A stretch of DNA of 50,224 nt from the NCBI GenBank assembly GCA_913053235.1, contig CAJXFT010000005.1, positions 1-50,224 of the forward strand, given 5' to 3'. Shown piece after piece: positions 37,245-47,126 of the stretch (position 1 is its first letter; every line of letters starts with the position of its first letter). Position numbers and translations under genes: made by a program. The notes below the pieces were generated by a model. It did not search any database. It was not told the DNA's origin and saw nothing but the letters and a program-made list of their open reading frames with translations. This DNA is from an uncultured Alphaproteobacteria bacterium. Lineage in GTDB: Bacteria; Pseudomonadota; Alphaproteobacteria; UBA828.

Positions 37245-38178
37245 GATCATGCCGGTGATCGCCATGCGCGTGATCATGGCCATGATCATGGCCATGGTCG
37301 GCGTCGGTGCCGATGCCTTCGACATGATGATGGTGGCCGACCTGCGCCGCGCCCCGATCCTTTTCATAGCCGATGATCTGCTCGCGGTATTTGCACAATT
37401 GGCAATTCATCAGATTGTCGCCGCGCGGAATCTCTTCGAGGCGCTCAAGAAAGGAATCGATGACCAGCGGATGATCGTTGAGATAGCTCGCCTTGATGAC
37501 CTCGACTTCCGCATGTTCAGCGGCCAATGCGTCGGCGGCGCTATAGATGCGCTTCACCAAAACGCCGGTGAAGAGAAAATAGGGAAAGACGATGATGCGC
37601 TTGAAGCCGAGGCGGACAACGCGCTGAAGCGCATCCGCCACCAGCGGCTGGGCAACGCCGGAATAGCAGGTCTCGGTCCAGCCGAAACCCATGCCTTCCC
37701 ACAGCATGCGGGCAACCTTGGAGACGTTGGAATTGGCGTCCGGATCGTTGGTGCCGCGGCCGACCACGACGAGCATGGTGTCGGCGCGGGAAATTGTATC
37801 GCCAGCTTCGGCTTCGGCTGTGGCAATGCGCTCGCGCGCGGCGCTCAGCAGCTTGAGGTCGATCGCCAGTTCACGGCCATAGCGGATCGAGAAGCCGTCA
37901 TGGCGGGCGGCGTAATCGTTGAGCACGGAGGGAATATCGTTCTTGGCGTGGCCGGCGGCGAACAGCATGCCGGGCACCGCGAGGACGTCGCGCGCACCGG
38001 CGGCGCGCAGATCGTCGAGCCGCTCGCCGATGGTCGGGCGCGCGAATTCGAGGAAGCCATGCATCACCCGGCGTTCCGGCAGATGGCGCGAGATATGCCC
38101 GGCCAGCGCCTCGAATTCGGAGATCGCCTCGACGTCGCGGCTGCCATGGCCGCATAACAGAATGGCGGGATCACTCAT
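37237..38178 (-). CDS. cbiX: Sirohydrochlorin cobaltochelatase CbiX with histidine-rich tail
   Basis: The 313-residue CbiX has two CbiX/CbiK-type halves. The first has LLCGHGSRD with H11 and RRVMHGFLEFARPTIGE. The second has VVGRGTNDPDANSNV and FPYFLFTGVLVKRI. A conserved MNCQLCKYR with C-x2-C follows. The last 30 residues or so are very histidine-rich (GHHHH then DHGHDHGHDH repeats), a likely cobalt-binding tail as in the Bacillus CbiX. CbiX inserts cobalt into sirohydrochlorin, the early-cobalt step. The ATG is at 38178; an upstream open frame of 97 codons has no family match. Confidence 0.88.
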   Translation of the reverse strand: MSDPAILLCGHGSRDVEAISEFEALAGHISRHLPERRVMHGFLEFARPTIGERLDDLRAAGARDVLAVPGMLFAAGHAKNDIPSVLNDYAARHDGFSIRYGRELAIDLKLLSAARERIATAEAEAGDTISRADTMLVVVGRGTNDPDANSNVSKVARMLWEGMGFGWTETCYSGVAQPLVADALQRVVRLGFKRIIVFPYFLFTGVLVKRIYSAADALAAEHAEVEVIKASYLNDHPLVIDSFLERLEEIPRGDNLMNCQLCKYREQIIGYEKDRGAAQVGHHHHVEGIGTDADHGHDHGHDHAHGDHRHDHE

Positions 38179-38239
38179 AACATCGCTCTTTTCTTTGTTG
38201 CGTTGACGGTTCGTCATCTCGCACCCATGCTCGGCAGCG

Positions 38240-39268
38240 ATGGAATTCGCGACGGATATTTGGGGTATCTGGCGCCTGCCCTCGCTCGCCGGCCTCGATT
38301 GGGCGGCGGGGCCGGGCGGCGCCATATTGTTGCTGATCGCGCTCGGTCTCGACTGGCTGATCGGCGATCCGCGCTGGCTGCCCCATCCGGTGCGCCTGAT
38401 GGGCGCCGCCACGGCGTTTCTCGAGGCCCGCCTCAACCGTGCCAAACGGAGCGCCGGCGAGCGCGCCATACGCGGCTTCCTGGCCGTGCTCGCAATCGCC
38501 AGCTTGAGCGTCCTGGCGGGATGGGCGCTGGCCGCCTATGTCGGCGCCCTGCCCTTTGGCTGGGTTGCCGAGTTCGCCCTGGTGAGCCTGCTCATCGCCC
38601 AGCGCGGCATGGTCAGCCACGGCATTCGCGTCATCCGTGCCCTCAAGCAGGGCGGCGTGGTGGACGGGCGCAAGGCGGTCGCGCGCATCGTCGGCCGCGA
38701 GACCACCGAACTGGACCAACATGGCGTCGCCCGCGCCGCCATCGAAAGCTGCGCCGAAAGCTATTCCGACGGCGTCATCGCACCGATTTTCTGGTACCTG
38801 CTGCTCGGCCTGCCCGGCCTCATGGCCTACAAGGCGGTCAACACCATGGACAGCATGATCGGCCATAGGAGCGAGCGTTACGCGGCGTTCGGCATGGTCG
38901 CGGCGCGCCTCGACGACGCGCTGAACTGGCTGCCGGCGCGCATATCCGGCACCCTCATCACCCTGGCCGCGATCTTCGTGCCGGGCGCCGCGCCGATTGG
39001 AGCGCTCCGCGTCATGTTCAGAGACGCCGGCAAACATGTCTCGCCCAATGCCGGCTGGCCGGAAGCGGCGAGCGCCGGGGCGCTCGATCTGGCGCTGCTC
39101 GGGCCGATGCGCTATGCCGGCGGCGAGGCCAAGGATACGTGGCTCGGCGACGGGCGCGCCCGCGCCACGCTCGGCGATATCCGCCGCATGCTGGCGCTCT
39201 TTGCCGTGGCGTGTTTTCTGGCGGCCGGGCTGGTGGCGCTGATCGCGCTTCTGATCCAGGCGATCTGA
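38240..39268 (+). CDS. cbiB: Adenosylcobinamide-phosphate synthase (CbiB/CobD)
   Basis: The 342-residue integral membrane protein has IGDPRWLPHPVRLMG (41-55), AIESCAESYSDGVIAPIFW, and AVNTMDSMIGHRSERY, all CbiB signatures, with four or five hydrophobic helices. It attaches aminopropanol (or its phosphate) to adenosylcobyric acid. Its start is 61 bp from that of the divergent cbiX. A TTGACG at 38203-38208 could be a -35, but no good -10 follows. It converges with cobQ with seven bases between stops. Confidence 0.9.
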   Translation: MEFATDIWGIWRLPSLAGLDWAAGPGGAILLLIALGLDWLIGDPRWLPHPVRLMGAATAFLEARLNRAKRSAGERAIRGFLAVLAIASLSVLAGWALAAYVGALPFGWVAEFALVSLLIAQRGMVSHGIRVIRALKQGGVVDGRKAVARIVGRETTELDQHGVARAAIESCAESYSDGVIAPIFWYLLLGLPGLMAYKAVNTMDSMIGHRSERYAAFGMVAARLDDALNWLPARISGTLITLAAIFVPGAAPIGALRVMFRDAGKHVSPNAGWPEAASAGALDLALLGPMRYAGGEAKDTWLGDGRARATLGDIRRMLALFAVACFLAAGLVALIALLIQAI

Positions 39269-39275
39269 ATTGATT

Positions 39276-40760
39276 TCAGCGGTCACGGGCAATCTCCAAC
39301 AGGCGGTCGAGATCGAGCGCATCTTCGAGATGGCGGGCCAGCGCGTCGAGCGTCCGTTCGACGCTTGAATCCCAATCCATGACGCCGCGTTGGCGCTCGG
39401 CGAGGCGGCTCAGAAAGGCGTGGCGGAAGCCATCGGCGGCGAACAGGTCGTGGACATAACTGCCCGCGACCTTGCCGTCCATGGAGCGCGCACCTTCCGG
39501 GCCATGCGCCAGTTCGAGCAGCGGCCGCGCCCGGCCCGGCCCTTCGGTGGCGCCCATATGCATTTCATAGCCGCTGACCGCTTCGCCGCTTTCGAGCTCG
39601 CGCCCGCTCACCGCCTCGAGGCGCTTCTCTCCGGCCAGTTCGGTTGCGACATCCAAATGGCCGAGCCCCTCGGACGAGCCGGCGCCGCCCTCGACGCCAT
39701 CCGGATCGGCGATTGTACGGCCGAGCATCTGATAGCCGCCACAGAGGCCGAGCAGGCTGCCGCCGCGCCGGAGATGCGCGCTTATATCGATATCCCAGCC
39801 CTGCGCGCGCAGATATGCGAGGTCGGCGCGCGTCGATTTGGAGCCCGGCAGCAGCACCAGATCTGCATCGCCCGGCAGCGCCCGGCCGGGCTCGGTGATC
39901 GTCAGATCGACATCGGGCTCGGCGCGCAACGGATCGAGATCGTCGAAATTGGCGATCCTCGCCAGGCGCGGCACGGCTATGCGGATGCGCCGCCCGCTGC
40001 CGGGAGCGAGCCGCGTCGCCGCGCCGTCGAGGCCCACCGCATCCTCAGCCGGCAACAGGCCCGCGGCCTCGAAATAGGGCACGATGCCGAGGCAGGGCGC
40101 GCCCAGGCCCTCTTCGATGACCGGAATCGCATCGTCGAAAAGGCTGGGGTCGCCGCGAAACTTGTTGATGATGCAGCCCTTCACCAGCGCCCGTTCGTCG
40201 GCTTCGAGTAGCGAAGCGGTGCCGATCAGGCTGGCGATGACGCCGCCGCGCTCGATATCGCCGACCAGCAGCACCGGCACCCGCGCCGCCAGGGCAAAAC
40301 CCATATTGGCGATATCGCCGCGCCGGAGATTGACTTCGGCCGGGCTGCCGGCGCCTTCCGCCAGCACCAGATCGGCTTCGCTCGAGAGGCGCGCAAAACT
40401 CTCCAGCACGGCCGGCATGAGGCCGGGTTTCAGTTCGTGATAGGCGCGCGCATCGGCCTTGCCGCTGAGCCTGCCATGGATGATGATCTGGGCGCCGGTC
40501 TCGCTTTCCGGCTTGAGCAGCACCGGGTTCATATCGCTGGATGGCGGAACGCCGGCGGCGCGCGCCTGCAGGGCCTGGGCGCGGCCGATCTCGGCGCCGC
40601 TTTCCGTCACCGCCGCATTGTTCGACATGTTCTGCGCCTTGAACGGGCGCACTTTGAGGCCGCGCTTTGCATAGGCGCGGCAGAGCCCGGCGACGAGCAG
40701 CGATTTGCCGACATGGGAGCCGGTGCCTTGAAGCATCAGCGAAGGGGTGCGTGCCGCCAT
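39276..40760 (-). CDS. cobQ: Cobyric acid synthase
   Basis: The 494-residue CobQ/CbiP has a GTGSHVGKS loop at 12-20, a LLLPGSKST-like segment near 302-310, and the amidotransferase nucleophile C340 in [12 protein letters not shown] with GSYVHDLF as the histidine side. It amidates four side chains of adenosylcobyrinic acid a,c-diamide. It begins seven bases after cobO and ends the riboswitch-led block. Confidence 0.93.
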   Translation of the reverse strand: MAARTPSLMLQGTGSHVGKSLLVAGLCRAYAKRGLKVRPFKAQNMSNNAAVTESGAEIGRAQALQARAAGVPPSSDMNPVLLKPESETGAQIIIHGRLSGKADARAYHELKPGLMPAVLESFARLSSEADLVLAEGAGSPAEVNLRRGDIANMGFALAARVPVLLVGDIERGGVIASLIGTASLLEADERALVKGCIINKFRGDPSLFDDAIPVIEEGLGAPCLGIVPYFEAAGLLPAEDAVGLDGAATRLAPGSGRRIRIAVPRLARIANFDDLDPLRAEPDVDLTITEPGRALPGDADLVLLPGSKSTRADLAYLRAQGWDIDISAHLRRGGSLLGLCGGYQMLGRTIADPDGVEGGAGSSEGLGHLDVATELAGEKRLEAVSGRELESGEAVSGYEMHMGATEGPGRARPLLELAHGPEGARSMDGKVAGSYVHDLFAADGFRHAFLSRLAERQRGVMDWDSSVERTLDALARHLEDALDLDRLLEIARDR

Positions 40761-40767
40761 CAGCGCC

Positions 40768-41394
40768 TCAAAACTCGATCCCGGTCTGCGCTTTCACGCC
40801 GGCCTTGAAATGATGTTTGATCTCGCTCATCTCGGTCACCATATCGGCGGCCTCGATCAGTTCCTGCTTGGCGTTGCGCCCGGTGACGACGACATGCAGG
40901 CCGTCGCGCCGGCCTTCGAGCTCGCGCACGACCTCCGCCAGCGGCAGATAATCGTAACGCAGCACGATGTTGAGCTCGTCCAGGACGATCAGATCGTAGC
41001 TGTCATCGGCCAGCATTTCGCGCGCCGTCCGCCACGCCGCCTTGGCGGCGGCGATGTCGCGCTGGCGGTCCTGGGTGTCCCAGGTAAAGCCCTCGCCCAT
41101 GGTGCGGATCGTCACGCGCTCGGGAAAATGTTCCAAAATGGCGCGCTCGCCGGTTTGCCACTTGCCCTTGACGAACTGCACCACGCCGACGCGCATGTCG
41201 TTGCCCATGGCGCGCATGGCGAGGCCGAACGCCGCCGTCGATTTGCCCTTGCCCTTGCCGGTATGGACCATCAGCAGGCCTTTTTCCTCGGTCTTGCTGG
41301 CCAGCATGCGATCGCGCGCGGCCTTGCGCTTGGCCATGCGCTCGGCGTGATGGCTGTCGCGCTCGGCTTCGCTCATCTGTTTTTTCGCGCTCAT
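40768..41394 (-). CDS. cobO: Cob(I)yrinic acid a,c-diamide adenosyltransferase (CobO/BtuR)
   Basis: The 208-residue adenosyltransferase has the P-loop [15 protein letters not shown] with GKGKGKST at 46-53, [13 protein letters not shown], and [13 protein letters not shown], typical of CobA/CobO/BtuR enzymes. It forms the Co-C bond to adenosine. The ATG overlaps the cobN stop by 4 nt. Confidence 0.93.
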   Translation of the reverse strand: MSAKKQMSEAERDSHHAERMAKRKAARDRMLASKTEEKGLLMVHTGKGKGKSTAAFGLAMRAMGNDMRVGVVQFVKGKWQTGERAILEHFPERVTIRTMGEGFTWDTQDRQRDIAAAKAAWRTAREMLADDSYDLIVLDELNIVLRYDYLPLAEVVRELEGRRDGLHVVVTGRNAKQELIEAADMVTEMSEIKHHFKAGVKAQTGIEF

Positions 41395-44300
41395 TGCGCC
41401 GCCTCCCCGTATGGCGCCCGGCCGAGGCTGGCGAGCAGGTCATGCGCGCGGTTGGAGCGCGGCTTCCAGAGATCGCGGCGCAGCGCCTCGGCGAGCCGCG
41501 CCGCCATCTCCGCCAGCGCCGCCGGATTGGCTTCGGCCATGAACTCGCGCACTTTATCGTCGGCGATATAGGCGTCGAAAACGGCGTCGAAATGGTGATC
41601 CTTGACGGCGCCCGTGGTCGCCGCGAAGGCGAACAAATAATCGACCGTGGCGGCGATTTCGAAGGCGCCCTTATAACCGTGCCGCATCACCCCGGCGAGC
41701 CATTTGGGATTGACCGCCCGGGCCCGCACGACGCGGCCGATCTCATCTTCGAGGCTGCGGATTTTCGGGTTCTCGGGCAGCGAATGGTCGTTGTGATAGC
41801 TCGCCGGCGCGCGCCCCGAGAGCGCCGTCACCGCCGCCGCGAGGCCGCCCTCGAACTGATAATAATCGTCGCTGTCGAGGAGATCATGCTCGCGGTTGTC
41901 CTGGTTGTGCACCACCGCCTCGACGGCGCCGAGGCGGCGTTCGAAATCGGCGCGCCCGGCGACGCCCTCGGCACCGGCGCCGTAAGCCCAGCCGCCCCAG
42001 GCGAGATAGGCATCGGCCAAATCCTCCGCTCCCTGCCAGCCGCCCGAATCGATCAGGGCCTGCAATCCGGCGCCGTAAGCACCCGGCTTGGAGCCGAACA
42101 CGCGCCCGGCGGCGCGCCGCGCCGCGCCGTCGGGAGATTCACCGGCGGCAACCAACGCGGATGCTTCACGCATCACTTCGGCGGCCAGCGGATTGTCTTC
42201 CTCGCTTTCATCGAGCGCCGCGACGGCGCGCACCGCCGAATCGAAAAGATCGATCAGGGCGGGAAAGGCGTCGCGGAAAAACCCGGAGATGCGCAGGGTG
42301 ACGTCAACGCGCGGGCGGTCGATCAGCGTCAGCGGCATGATTTCGAAGCCGATCACGCGCCCGCTCGCACCTTCCCAACGCGGTCTTACCCCCATCAACG
42401 CCAGGGCCTGGGCGATATCGTCGCCGCCGGTGCGCATGTTGGAGGTGCCCCAGGCGCTGAGCGCCATGCGCCGCGGCCAGTCGCCATGGCGCTGGGCGTG
42501 ATATTCGACCAGGCGCTGGGCCGATTTCCAGCCCAGTTGCCAGGCCGTCGGCGTCGGCACGGCGCGGCTGTCGAGCGAATAGAAATTGCGCCCCGTGGGG
42601 AGAACCTCGGGCCGCCCGCGGCTCGGCGCGCCGGACGGCCCGGGCGCCACGAAGCGCCCGGCCAGGCCGCGCGCCACGCCGGCCATTTCGCTCGCCCCGC
42701 TGGCATCGAGGGCCGGCGCGATGCGTTCGTGCACCTCGCGCAAGACGGCGGCACTGCGCACCCAATCCGCGTCCGCCGTGCGCTCGCTGGCGATCAGCGC
42801 CGCCGCCAAGGCTTCCAGGCGCTCGACGCTGTCGCCATGGCTGCGCCACGCATCGGCAGCCGTTAGCGCGGCCGGGCGGGCACCCGTCCAGGGCACCGCC
42901 ATGTCGCAGTCGAGGGGGTCGAAATCGAGACCGAGATCGGCGGCCAGGGCGCGCGTCAGGGAAGCCTCGCCATCACCGGTGCCGCGCGGGCTCCTGGCCA
43001 GCGCCAGCAGCAGATCGCGGCGCAGCCGGCCCTGCGGCGCGGCGCCGAAAATATGCAAGCCGTCCCTGATCTGCATTTCCTTGAGCTCGCACATATAGGC
43101 GTCGAGCTTGGTCAGGGCGGCGGCGCGGCCGTCCTCGGGCGCGATGCCGCAATCCATATCCAGGCCTTCGCTCCGCGCCAGCTCGAGGATGCGCTCGGCC
43201 AGGGGCGCGCAGCGGCGCGGGTCGAGCTGGCTGGCCTCGTAATATTCATCGACCAAAGCTTCCAATTCGCGCAGCGGCCCGTAGCTCTCGGCGCGTGTCA
43301 GGGGCGGCGTCAGATGATCGACGATCACCGCCGCCGAGCGCCGCTTGGCCTGGCTGCCCTCGCCCGGATCGTTGACGATGAACGGGTAGATATTCGGCAG
43401 CGCGCCGAGCGCCGCTTCCGGGAAACAGGCGGCGGAAAGCGCCAGCGCCTTGCCCGGCAGCCATTCGAGGTTGCCATGCTTGCCGAGATGGAGCACCGCA
43501 TGGGCGTCGAAAGCGCGGCGCAGCCAGGCATAAAAGGCGAGATAGCCATGCGGCGGCGGCAGGTCCGGATCGTGGTAACTGGCGGCGGGATCGATGTTGT
43601 AGCCGCGCGCCGGCTGGATCGCCACGGCGACATTGCCGAAAGAGAGCACCGGCAGGACAAAGCAATCCTGGTCCGGGCGGAAAAACGGATCGGCCTCCGG
43701 CGCGCCCCAACGTTCGCTGACAAGGGTCTTTGCCGAGGCGTCCAAATCGGCAAGAAATTTCCGATACGCGTCGAGGGTGAAGCGCGCGCCGCCCAACGGT
43801 TTGGCGTCAGCCGCCCCGGCATTGGTCGGGCCCGCCTGTAGCGCCGCCATCAGGGCGGCGCCGTCACCCGGCAGTGCGTCCAGCGCATAACCTTCCTCTT
43901 GCATGGCGGCGAGCAGGCGCACGGCGCTTTCCGGCGTGTCGAGGCCGACGCCGTTGCCGATGCGGCCGTCCTTGTTGGGATAATTGGCGAGCACCAGACA
44001 GACGCGGCGTTCGCCAGCCGCCGTGCGCGCCAGGCGCGCCCAGTTACCCGCCAGCTCGGCGGTGAAGTGGATGCGGTCGCGGCGCGGCGTATGAGCGGTG
44101 ATGCCGCACTCGGTCGCCGCATCGAAACGGCGCTCGCTCTTGAACGAGACGGTGCGGCTGAGGATGCGCCCATCGGTTTCCGGCAGCGCCACATTCATGG
44201 CGATATCGCGCGCCGAGAGCCCGCGCGTGCCCGCCGCCCAGGCGGCTTCGGTGCCGCCGGCCAGCACCACCTGCAAAACCGGCGCGCCCGAGCGGTCGAG

Positions 44301-45143
44301 CGGGCTCGGCGCGGCGGCGCCGGGGCGCGACACCGAGAAGCCGGTGGCGTTGAGGATGATGTCGGGCCTGGACGCGTCGAGCACGCTTTCGGTGAAGCGC
44401 GCCGAGGGCGGGTCTTTTAAACTCGATACGAAGAGACCGACGGCGGAGAGCCCCCGTGTCTCCAGAGCCGCGATCAAATCGTCGATCGGCGCCGTATCCG
44501 CCGCCTGTACCAGGGCGCGGTAAAACAGCAGCAGGGCGAGCGGACGGTCTTCCCGTGCGCGCGCCACCACGATGTCATCCAAATCGATGCGTTCCGCGCC
44601 TGGCTGGTAGAGCCCGGCACGGGCGAGAGGTGCCGGCTCGCGCCACGCCGTGGTGTCGCCAATCAGATCGGCGCAATAGCGCAGACATTCGGTGGCGTTC
44701 TCGAGGCCGCCATGGAGGAAATAGCGCCACAGCCTGTCATTGGCTTCCGGCGCCACGGTGGCGCGGCGCGCCAGTTCGCCGTCCGGCTTGTCGTCGCCGG
44801 GCAGCAGGGCGAGCTTGATATTTTTGTCGCGGCACAACTCGCTCAGCCGCTCGACGCCATACGGCCAGTAGCTCTCACCGCCGAGGATGCGCACGACCAC
44901 CAGGCGGGCACCGGAGACCGTCGCCTCGAGCCAATTATCGACCGACAGATTGTGGCCGAGATTCATCAGATTGGCGAGGCGGAGACTCGGCGCGGCCTGG
45001 CCGAGTGAGGCTTGCGCCCGCGCCAGGCAGGCAAGCTCCGTGTCGGCGGCGGAGGCGAAGACGATATCGCCCGGGCTCTGGCCGAGATCGACCGCCTCAT
45101 TGCCATCATTGATGCCGCCCGGTTGTGCCGCGAGAAGATGCAT
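41391..45143 (-). CDS. cobN: Cobaltochelatase subunit CobN
   Basis: The 1,250-residue CobN is the large magnesium/cobalt-chelatase-type subunit. Visible are the N-terminal ILGGESYWPYGVERL, the central VLHLGKHGNLEWLPGK, IYPFIVNDPGEGSQAKRR (in part), NMRTGGDDIAQAL, and the C-terminal NPKWLAGVMRHGYKGAFEIA. It inserts cobalt into hydrogenobyrinic acid a,c-diamide in the aerobic pathway with the ATPases CobS and CobT; those chelatase genes are not in the window. Length is as expected. The ATG at 45143 is four bases after cobW. Confidence 0.92.
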   Translation of the reverse strand: MHLLAAQPGGINDGNEAVDLGQSPGDIVFASAADTELACLARAQASLGQAAPSLRLANLMNLGHNLSVDNWLEATVSGARLVVVRILGGESYWPYGVERLSELCRDKNIKLALLPGDDKPDGELARRATVAPEANDRLWRYFLHGGLENATECLRYCADLIGDTTAWREPAPLARAGLYQPGAERIDLDDIVVARAREDRPLALLLFYRALVQAADTAPIDDLIAALETRGLSAVGLFVSSLKDPPSARFTESVLDASRPDIILNATGFSVSRPGAAAPSPLDRSGAPVLQVVLAGGTEAAWAAGTRGLSARDIAMNVALPETDGRILSRTVSFKSERRFDAATECGITAHTPRRDRIHFTAELAGNWARLARTAAGERRVCLVLANYPNKDGRIGNGVGLDTPESAVRLLAAMQEEGYALDALPGDGAALMAALQAGPTNAGAADAKPLGGARFTLDAYRKFLADLDASAKTLVSERWGAPEADPFFRPDQDCFVLPVLSFGNVAVAIQPARGYNIDPAASYHDPDLPPPHGYLAFYAWLRRAFDAHAVLHLGKHGNLEWLPGKALALSAACFPEAALGALPNIYPFIVNDPGEGSQAKRRSAAVIVDHLTPPLTRAESYGPLRELEALVDEYYEASQLDPRRCAPLAERILELARSEGLDMDCGIAPEDGRAAALTKLDAYMCELKEMQIRDGLHIFGAAPQGRLRRDLLLALARSPRGTGDGEASLTRALAADLGLDFDPLDCDMAVPWTGARPAALTAADAWRSHGDSVERLEALAAALIASERTADADWVRSAAVLREVHERIAPALDASGASEMAGVARGLAGRFVAPGPSGAPSRGRPEVLPTGRNFYSLDSRAVPTPTAWQLGWKSAQRLVEYHAQRHGDWPRRMALSAWGTSNMRTGGDDIAQALALMGVRPRWEGASGRVIGFEIMPLTLIDRPRVDVTLRISGFFRDAFPALIDLFDSAVRAVAALDESEEDNPLAAEVMREASALVAAGESPDGAARRAAGRVFGSKPGAYGAGLQALIDSGGWQGAEDLADAYLAWGGWAYGAGAEGVAGRADFERRLGAVEAVVHNQDNREHDLLDSDDYYQFEGGLAAAVTALSGRAPASYHNDHSLPENPKIRSLEDEIGRVVRARAVNPKWLAGVMRHGYKGAFEIAATVDYLFAFAATTGAVKDHHFDAVFDAYIADDKVREFMAEANPAALAEMAARLAEALRRDLWKPRSNRAHDLLASLGRAPYGEAAQ

Positions 45144-45147
45144 AATC

Positions 45148-46182
45148 CTAGGCCGACAACGCGGCGCCGATGGCGGCGCGGTCAAGGGGGCTCAGGCCGA
45201 TCACCACGAGGCGGCTTTGGCGCGCCTCATCGGCGCCCCAATCGCGGTCGAAATAGCGCCCGACACGGGCGCCGACCGCCTGAACGACATGGCGCCGGCG
45301 CTTGCCCGGCACGTCGACAAAGCCCTTGATGCGCAGGATATCATGCGCCTCGATGGCGGAAATCAGGCGCGCTTCGAGCGCTTCGGGATCGGCCACCGGG
45401 CCGAGGCTGACGATGAAGCTGTCGAACTCGTCATGATCATGCTCGCCCTCGAAGGCGTCGTGGTGCGAGGGGCGCGCCGCCAGATCACCCTCGGCGGCGG
45501 CGGCCAGCCCGAGCAGGATATCGGCGTCGATGCGGGCCTGTTCGGCGGCGACCAATTTCACGCCCGGTCGCAGTTCTCCGGCGACCATCGCGCGCCCGCG
45601 CGCGCGTTCCTCCTCATTCAACTGGTCGACCTTGTTGAGCACCACCAGATCGGCGCAGGCCAGTTGATCCTCGAACACCTCTTCCAGCGGGCTCTCGTGA
45701 TCGAGCGCCGCGTCGGCCTGGCGCTGGGCCTCGAGCGCCACCGGGTCGGCGGCAAAGCGGCCGTTCAGGAGCGCCGGGCCGTCGACCACCGCGACGACGC
45801 CGTCGACCGTCACCCGGTTGCGGATTTCCGGCCAATTGAAGGCGGCGACGAGCGGCTTGGGCAGGGCCAGGCCGGAGGTTTCGATGACGATATGCTCGGG
45901 CTCCGGGTTACGCGCCAGCAGCGCCTCGATGGTGGGCACGAAATCATCGGCCACGGTGCAGCAGATACAGCCATTGGCGAGCTCGACGATTTCACCCTCG
46001 GCGCAACCCACGTCTCCGCAGCCGCGCAACAAAGATTCGTCGATGCCGAGATCGCCGAACTCATTGATGATGAGCGCCACGCGCCGGCCGTTCGCGGTCG
46101 CCAGGACATGGCGGATCAGGCTGGTCTTTCCGGCACCGAGAAAGCCGGTGATGACGGTGGTGGGAATTTTTCGGCCTGTCAT
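45148..46182 (-). CDS. cobW: CobW-type GTPase / metallochaperone
   Basis: The 344-residue COG0523 GTPase has GFLGAGKT at 13-20, IINEFGDLGID near 39-48, the metal-binding CICC at 72-75, NKVDQL, and a His/Asp-rich loop around GEHDHDEFD before the CobW C-terminal domain. It is thought to help supply cobalt to CobN. The ATG at 46182 has AAGGGGC upstream and overlaps the BtuF-like stop as ATGA. It precedes cobN by four bases. Confidence 0.92.
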   Translation of the reverse strand: MTGRKIPTTVITGFLGAGKTSLIRHVLATANGRRVALIINEFGDLGIDESLLRGCGDVGCAEGEIVELANGCICCTVADDFVPTIEALLARNPEPEHIVIETSGLALPKPLVAAFNWPEIRNRVTVDGVVAVVDGPALLNGRFAADPVALEAQRQADAALDHESPLEEVFEDQLACADLVVLNKVDQLNEEERARGRAMVAGELRPGVKLVAAEQARIDADILLGLAAAAEGDLAARPSHHDAFEGEHDHDEFDSFIVSLGPVADPEALEARLISAIEAHDILRIKGFVDVPGKRRRHVVQAVGARVGRYFDRDWGADEARQSRLVVIGLSPLDRAAIGAALSA

Positions 46183-47126
46183 GCCTGCCCCTTTCCGCCT
46201 TCGCCGAGGCGCCGCCAAGCGGCTCCCCGATGGCCGAAATCGTGGATTTCCGGGCGCAATATCTCGGCCAGTATTTCCGCCGATTCGACCAGCCTCGGCC
46301 CCGGCCGGTTGAAATAGGCGTTGCCGTCGACGGCGAAGGCGCGGCCTTCGCAGACCGCCGGCAGCGCCGCCCAGGCGGCACCCTGCAGCAGGCGCTCAGC
46401 CTCTTCAGCGGTTTTCGCCAGACCGTAGCCGCACGGCATGAAGACCAGGAAATCGGGCTCGGCGGCGCGGAGATCGGCAAATTCAAGGCGCGGCGAATGA
46501 TGGCCGGCGTCGCCGAACAGGTTGTTGCCGCCGGCGATGGCGACGAGCTCGGGCAGCCAGTTTCCCGCCGCCATCAGCGGATCGCACCACTCGATGGTGG
46601 CGACTGTCGGCGCCGCCGCCGGCGCTTCCATGCCATGCGCCGCGATGCGCGCGATGCGCCTGGTCAGGGAACGGCAATATTCATCGGCGTCGGTGCCGAG
46701 CGCGGTGCCGGCCTGGCGGATGCTGGCCCACACCTGGCCGAGGCGCATCGGGCTGAGCGAGACGATTTCGACCGCCCCGCCCAAGTCTTCGCCGAGCGCC
46801 GCCTCGACATCGGAAAGGCTGACGGCGCAGACCTCGCATTGATCCTGGGTCACGATGTGGGTCGGGCGGAGGCTGCGCAACACGTCCATATCAAGCTCGT
46901 GGATGCTGAGTGCGCGCGCCGCGAACCGCGATACCTGGCGGTCGATTTCGGCGCTGCTTCCGTCCAGCGCCAGGCGCGGGCGGGTGCAGACGGGAAGCTC
47001 TTTCACCTCGGGCGGCCAATCGCATTCGTGCGAACGGCCGACCAGCCGCTCGGCCAGACCCAACGCCGCGACGATTTCGCTGGCGCTCGGCAGCAGGCTG
47101 ACGATGCGAAGTTCCGCTTCGCTCAT
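46179..47126 (-). CDS. BtuF-like cobalamin-binding protein without a signal peptide
   Basis: The 315-residue protein has the BtuF/helical-backbone metal receptor fold. It has RIVSLLPSASEIVAALGL at the start, VGRSHECDWPPEV, RPTHIVTQDQCEVCAVS, and IEWCDPLMAAGNWLPELV. BtuF is normally periplasmic, but this N-terminus is not a signal sequence, as MSEAELRIVSLLP leads straight into the first strand. No BtuC or BtuD is nearby. It may bind corrinoids in the cytoplasm, and similar signal-less proteins occur in other cob operons. It overlaps cobP and cobW by 4 nt each. Confidence 0.82.
   Translation of the reverse strand: MSEAELRIVSLLPSASEIVAALGLAERLVGRSHECDWPPEVKELPVCTRPRLALDGSSAEIDRQVSRFAARALSIHELDMDVLRSLRPTHIVTQDQCEVCAVSLSDVEAALGEDLGGAVEIVSLSPMRLGQVWASIRQAGTALGTDADEYCRSLTRRIARIAAHGMEAPAAAPTVATIEWCDPLMAAGNWLPELVAIAGGNNLFGDAGHHSPRLEFADLRAAEPDFLVFMPCGYGLAKTAEEAERLLQGAAWAALPAVCEGRAFAVDGNAYFNRPGPRLVESAEILAEILRPEIHDFGHRGAAWRRLGEGGKGQA

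Noticed and set aside
37240-37345. CRISPR-like or satellite repeat array
   Set aside because: The repeated catgatcatggc units are codons for the histidine-rich end of CbiX, with no spacers.
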